DNA of 25,979 nt. Source: Micrococcales bacterium (GTDB lineage: Bacteria > Actinomycetota > Actinomycetes > Actinomycetales > Dermatophilaceae). The notes under the pieces are model-generated. The model had not been told where the DNA came from. It ran no database searches and saw only the letters and a list, made by a program, of their open reading frames with translations. The translations under genes and the position numbers were made by a program. Of the stretch, positions 24,587 through 25,979 are shown in pieces. Where the stretch lies: positions 1-25,979 of the forward strand of contig JAKDLQ010000005.1 in the NCBI GenBank assembly GCA_030452775.1, read 5' to 3'. How positions within the stretch are numbered: position 1 is the stretch's first letter; each line of letters starts with the position of its first letter.

Positions 24587-24645
24587 AGGTCCGCCGTCAG
24601 GTGAAGGTCCGCAAAGTCGGGCAAAGATCCGCAAAGTCGGGCAAC
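24570..24645 (+). repeat. Short tandem repeats across the brxHI stop codon
   Basis: Two 18-bp units (GGTCCGCCGTCA[C/G]GTGAA at 24570-24587 and 24588-24605) are followed by two 20-bp units beginning GGTCCGCAAAGTCGGGCAA or GATCCGCAAAGTCGGGCAA (24606-24625 and 24626-24645). All four share the (G/A)TCCGC core. The first unit contains the brxHI TGA. This pattern is a footprint of local slippage or end-joining at the right boundary of the BREX operon, where it abuts a decayed gene. Confidence 0.85.
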
Positions 24646-24676
24646 CCGAAGGCGGGCGGCGAGGACCAACGTCGGT

Positions 24677-24852
24677 TGGTCGCATCTTCGCGCCGCAGGC
24701 TGGGTCGGGGCACGTCACCGTGCGGGCCCAGATCCACCCGATGACGGGTGGCCGGCTTCCTGTTCGGCCTTCGGGTAGAGGTGGCCGATCCGCTTCTCCG
24801 CCTCATCCCGCATCCACCTGCCGTAGCTGCGGACGTCCTCGGCGAGGCCGGT
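24677..24852 (-). pseudogene. Frameshifted remnant of a DUF1156/COG1743 Zn-ribbon DNA methylase
   Basis: On the minus strand two adjoining frames encode consecutive conserved pieces of one family. The first, from about 24852, reads TGLAEDVRSYGRWMRDEAEK then RIGHLYPKA. After a frameshift near 24745 the second reads VIGWIWARTVTCPDPACGAK, with the CPDPACG half of a zinc ribbon. In intact DUF1156 adenine-specific methylases these blocks follow one another directly. Nothing homologous precedes or follows: the remnant stops at the tandem repeats beside brxHI and at the hairpin region on the other side. Roughly 60 codons of a protein normally 900-1000 residues long remain. DUF1156 proteins occur in anti-phage islands. 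Recognition is from memory of the motif and would be settled by a profile search. Confidence 0.7.
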
Positions 24853-24871
24853 CGCGCGCGGCCAGCGCTGC

Positions 24872-25126
24872 TCACGCGTCGAGGGCCCCGCACCACCCGA
24901 GTGAGCGCCTCCGCGCCCCCCACTCGAGTGGCCTCGTCATCCACAGGGGGGTGTGGACAAAGAGGCCACTCGAGTGGGCGAGCCAGGGCGCGATGGCGAT
25001 CCTGGCAGAGGCATTCCACAGCCTCATTCGGGCCATGCTCAGCTTCTCGGGAGGGTTGGCCTCGCCTGTCCGGTCGAACCAGTAGAGGGTGCGCGAGTAC
25101 AGAATGTTGGAGTCGATGAAGACCCT
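24872..25126 (-). pseudogene. Decayed frame with a PIN-toxin-like N-terminus
   Basis: A minus-strand frame that lacks any ATG, GTG or TTG start begins with RVFIDSNILYSRTL, the first strand and helix of PIN-domain toxins (D of IDSN as the first acidic ligand). The sequence then changes to YWFDRTGEANPPEK and RMRLWNASARIAIAPWLAHS, which does not resemble a PIN domain and which I do not recognise, before a TGA at 24872. No further PIN acidic motifs follow. The position, directly downstream of the helix-turn-helix gene on the same strand, is where the partner toxin would be expected. It is read as a toxin gene destroyed by deletion or fusion. Confidence 0.5.
24919..24978. terminator. Strong nested hairpin between convergent units, possible bidirectional terminator
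   Basis: Perfect 17-bp arms, CCCACTCGAGTGGCCTC (24919-24935) and its complement GAGGCCACTCGAGTGGG (24962-24978), enclose 26 nt. That loop contains a second stem, TCCACA (24940-24945) with TGTGGA (24952-24957), around a run of six G. Each long arm also contains the self-complementary 12-mer CCACTCGAGTGG. The element lies between the + strand BREX operon and the - strand helix-turn-helix gene, where a bidirectional terminator would be useful. There is no U-tract. A mobile-element or repeat origin is also possible. Confidence 0.5.
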
Positions 25127-25159
25127 GTGCGGCCCGATTGCCCCCGTGGCTGGCGACCC

Positions 25160-25178
25160 TGCCGGGCAATGCCCGGCA
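25160..25178 (-). terminator. Perfect 19-bp palindrome after the HTH gene
   Basis: TGCCGGGCA and TGCCCGGCA flank a single base. The palindrome begins 17 bp after the stop of the minus-strand helix-turn-helix gene. A GC-rich stem in this place could end its transcript. A one-base loop is too tight for a full RNA hairpin, so the effective stem would be about 8 bp; no T-run follows. Confidence 0.35.
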
Positions 25179-25194
25179 AGGCCACCGCACGAGA

Positions 25195-25620
25195 TCAGTA
25201 GTCGATGTCTCGCAACTCGGCGAAAGCAGCCCGCTCACGCTCGCGGCGCGCGCTTCGCTCGGCCAAGACGTCGTCCGCGTAGAGCCTGGTGTGGCTACCG
25301 ACCTTGTGCGCCGGCAGCCGTCCCTCCTTGATCATGCCCATCAAGGTCGGACGAGAGATCGACAGGACCGCCGCAGCGGTCGTCGTCGTCAGCTCCTTCG
25401 GCAGCGTCCCGATCGTCACCGTTCCCCCTCTGGCCATCATGCGAAGTACCTCTTGCAGGATCTGGCCCAGCTCGGGTGGCAGTGGCTCCACTCGCTCGCC
25501 GTGCCGTTCGACGGTGAGCACGCCCTCGGGCCCCTCGAGCCCAGCCAAGATCTGCCCCGCGAGCTTCGCCTCACGCTGCGTGGTCATCAACCGGCTGCTG
25601 TCCGGCACTTTGGTCACCAT
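25195..25620 (-). CDS. Excisionase-family helix-turn-helix protein, probable orphan antitoxin
   Basis: A 141-residue protein. Residues about 77-118 are a MerR/excisionase-type winged helix: TTTTAAAVLSISRPTLMGMI with recognition helix SRPTL, then KEGRLPAHKVGSHTRLYADD with the characteristic wing. A charged C-terminal tail (ERSARRERERAAFAELRDID) is of the kind that contacts a PIN toxin in two-gene modules of actinomycetes. The N-terminal 75 residues are helical and not recognised. The frame is open to 25863, but ATG 25620 is chosen because AGGAG lies 7 nt upstream and a promoter is found beyond it. The partner toxin gene downstream is degraded, so the protein may now act only as a DNA-binding regulator. 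Confidence 0.82.
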   Translation of the reverse strand: MVTKVPDSSRLMTTQREAKLAGQILAGLEGPEGVLTVERHGERVEPLPPELGQILQEVLRMMARGGTVTIGTLPKELTTTTAAAVLSISRPTLMGMIKEGRLPAHKVGSHTRLYADDVLAERSARRERERAAFAELRDIDY

Positions 25621-25678
25621 TACTGAACTCCTCGCGCTGCCCTCGTCGGGCTGCATGCGCATCACGATTACAGATACA

Positions 25679-25707
25679 AGCGTAGGTAGTTGCTGATGTA
25701 AGTGCAA
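25679..25707 (-). promoter_or_regulatory. Promoter of the HTH gene
   Basis: On the minus strand TTGCAC (25702-25707) and TACGCT (25679-25684) are separated by exactly 17 bp and lie about 60 bp upstream of the ATG at 25620. Both hexamers match sigma-70-type consensus reasonably (TTGACA, TANNNT). The stretch is locally AT-rich in a GC-rich genome. Two loosely similar CTTGNA motifs overlap the boxes and may be a binding site for the HTH protein itself; that is speculative. Confidence 0.5.
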
Positions 25708-25979
25708 GTTATGGCGGCATGCCGGGTTCAGGTGTTGAGATGGACGCACGTCATGCGTTGTAATAGCCGCCGTCGTCACGTTGTTTTGGACGGATCCTTG
25801 ATGTTGGGACAGACGCTTGACAGCGACGAGATTCGGGGCTCGGATGCTGCGGCCCTCTCGCATGGTGGCCGGAAGGAGCCGGCCGGCCGAGCATCATGGC
25901 CCACGCCGTCCCCACAGCCACGCCGCGACCAGCTTCGGTCCACATCCGATTCGATGTATCTGCGCGCCGTATGTGACGC
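25708..25979. other. Right-end intergenic sequence without a supportable gene
   Basis: This 272-bp end of the window shows no convincing gene. Codon-position bias is weak in all frames. A possible + strand promoter, TTGACA at about 25817 with TCGGAT 17 bp later, and a GGAAGGAG at 25871 suggest that a gene to the right may begin near here. The frames after it (ATG 25862 or ATG 25896) are short or run off the window and have no recognisable product. Confidence 0.3.

Noticed and set aside
24748..25119. 123-codon + strand frame after brxHI as a BREX accessory gene
   Set aside because: It has no ribosome-binding site and no domain, is Arg/Ser/Pro-rich, and runs antisense to the two remnants and through the hairpin.
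24597..25238. 213-codon minus-strand frame as an intact gene
   Set aside because: The recognisable DUF1156 and PIN pieces lie in other frames of the same strand. This long frame has no family features and spans the hairpin.
1..25979. tRNA, rRNA, integrase or insertion-sequence transposase genes
   Set aside because: I looked for tRNA-like arms, att-type duplications and transposase motifs that would explain the island borders and found none I could support.

Overview
The window is a stretch of high-GC chromosome from an actinomycete (Actinomycetota). Coding regions are roughly 65-75% GC with strongly GC-biased third codon positions, GTG starts are common, and most neighbouring genes are translationally coupled through ATGA or GTGA overlaps. 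A Micrococcales/Intrasporangiaceae-type host fits the gene content, but the family cannot be fixed from the sequence.

The core is a complete type 2 BREX (Pgl) anti-phage operon on the + strand, 6576-24586. It encodes PglW (NERD, pseudokinase and kinase domains), PglX (adenine methyltransferase), PglY (large P-loop ATPase), PglZ (alkaline-phosphatase-fold protein), BrxD (ATPase) and BrxHI (Lhr-like helicase). The six genes overlap or lie within 45 bp of one another, and all appear intact, so they are probably one transcript. In BREX systems generally, PglX methylates host DNA as the self mark and the remaining proteins restrict unmarked phage DNA. In the Pgl branch the kinase PglW is thought to regulate this. 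The system is known. The least expected details inside it are a GC-poor block in the presumed target-recognition part of PglX and a 16-codon ORF that exactly bridges pglX and pglY.

Left of BREX (1-6441) are a rhodanese tail and a TauE/SafE permease (sulfur-related), a P-loop nucleoside-type kinase, and a VapBC toxin-antitoxin pair. The pair lies between two clusters of a 42-bp palindromic repeat (three copies and two copies). These are followed by a DUF1016/PDDEXK nuclease coupled to a truncated Asp/Glu-racemase fragment, an MpaB-type (DUF2236) oxygenase, and a small two-TM-type potassium channel with a TTVGFGD filter.

Right of BREX (24587-25979) is a zone of decayed genes. It holds short tandem repeats at the brxHI stop, a frameshifted remnant of a DUF1156/COG1743 Zn-ribbon DNA methylase on the - strand, a strong nested hairpin, and the N-terminal remnant of a PIN-type toxin. 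Last comes an intact excisionase-type helix-turn-helix gene, probably an antitoxin that has lost its toxin, with a recognisable promoter. The whole window reads as a defence island in which BREX is intact and several other defence or toxin modules have been gained, duplicated or eroded around it.
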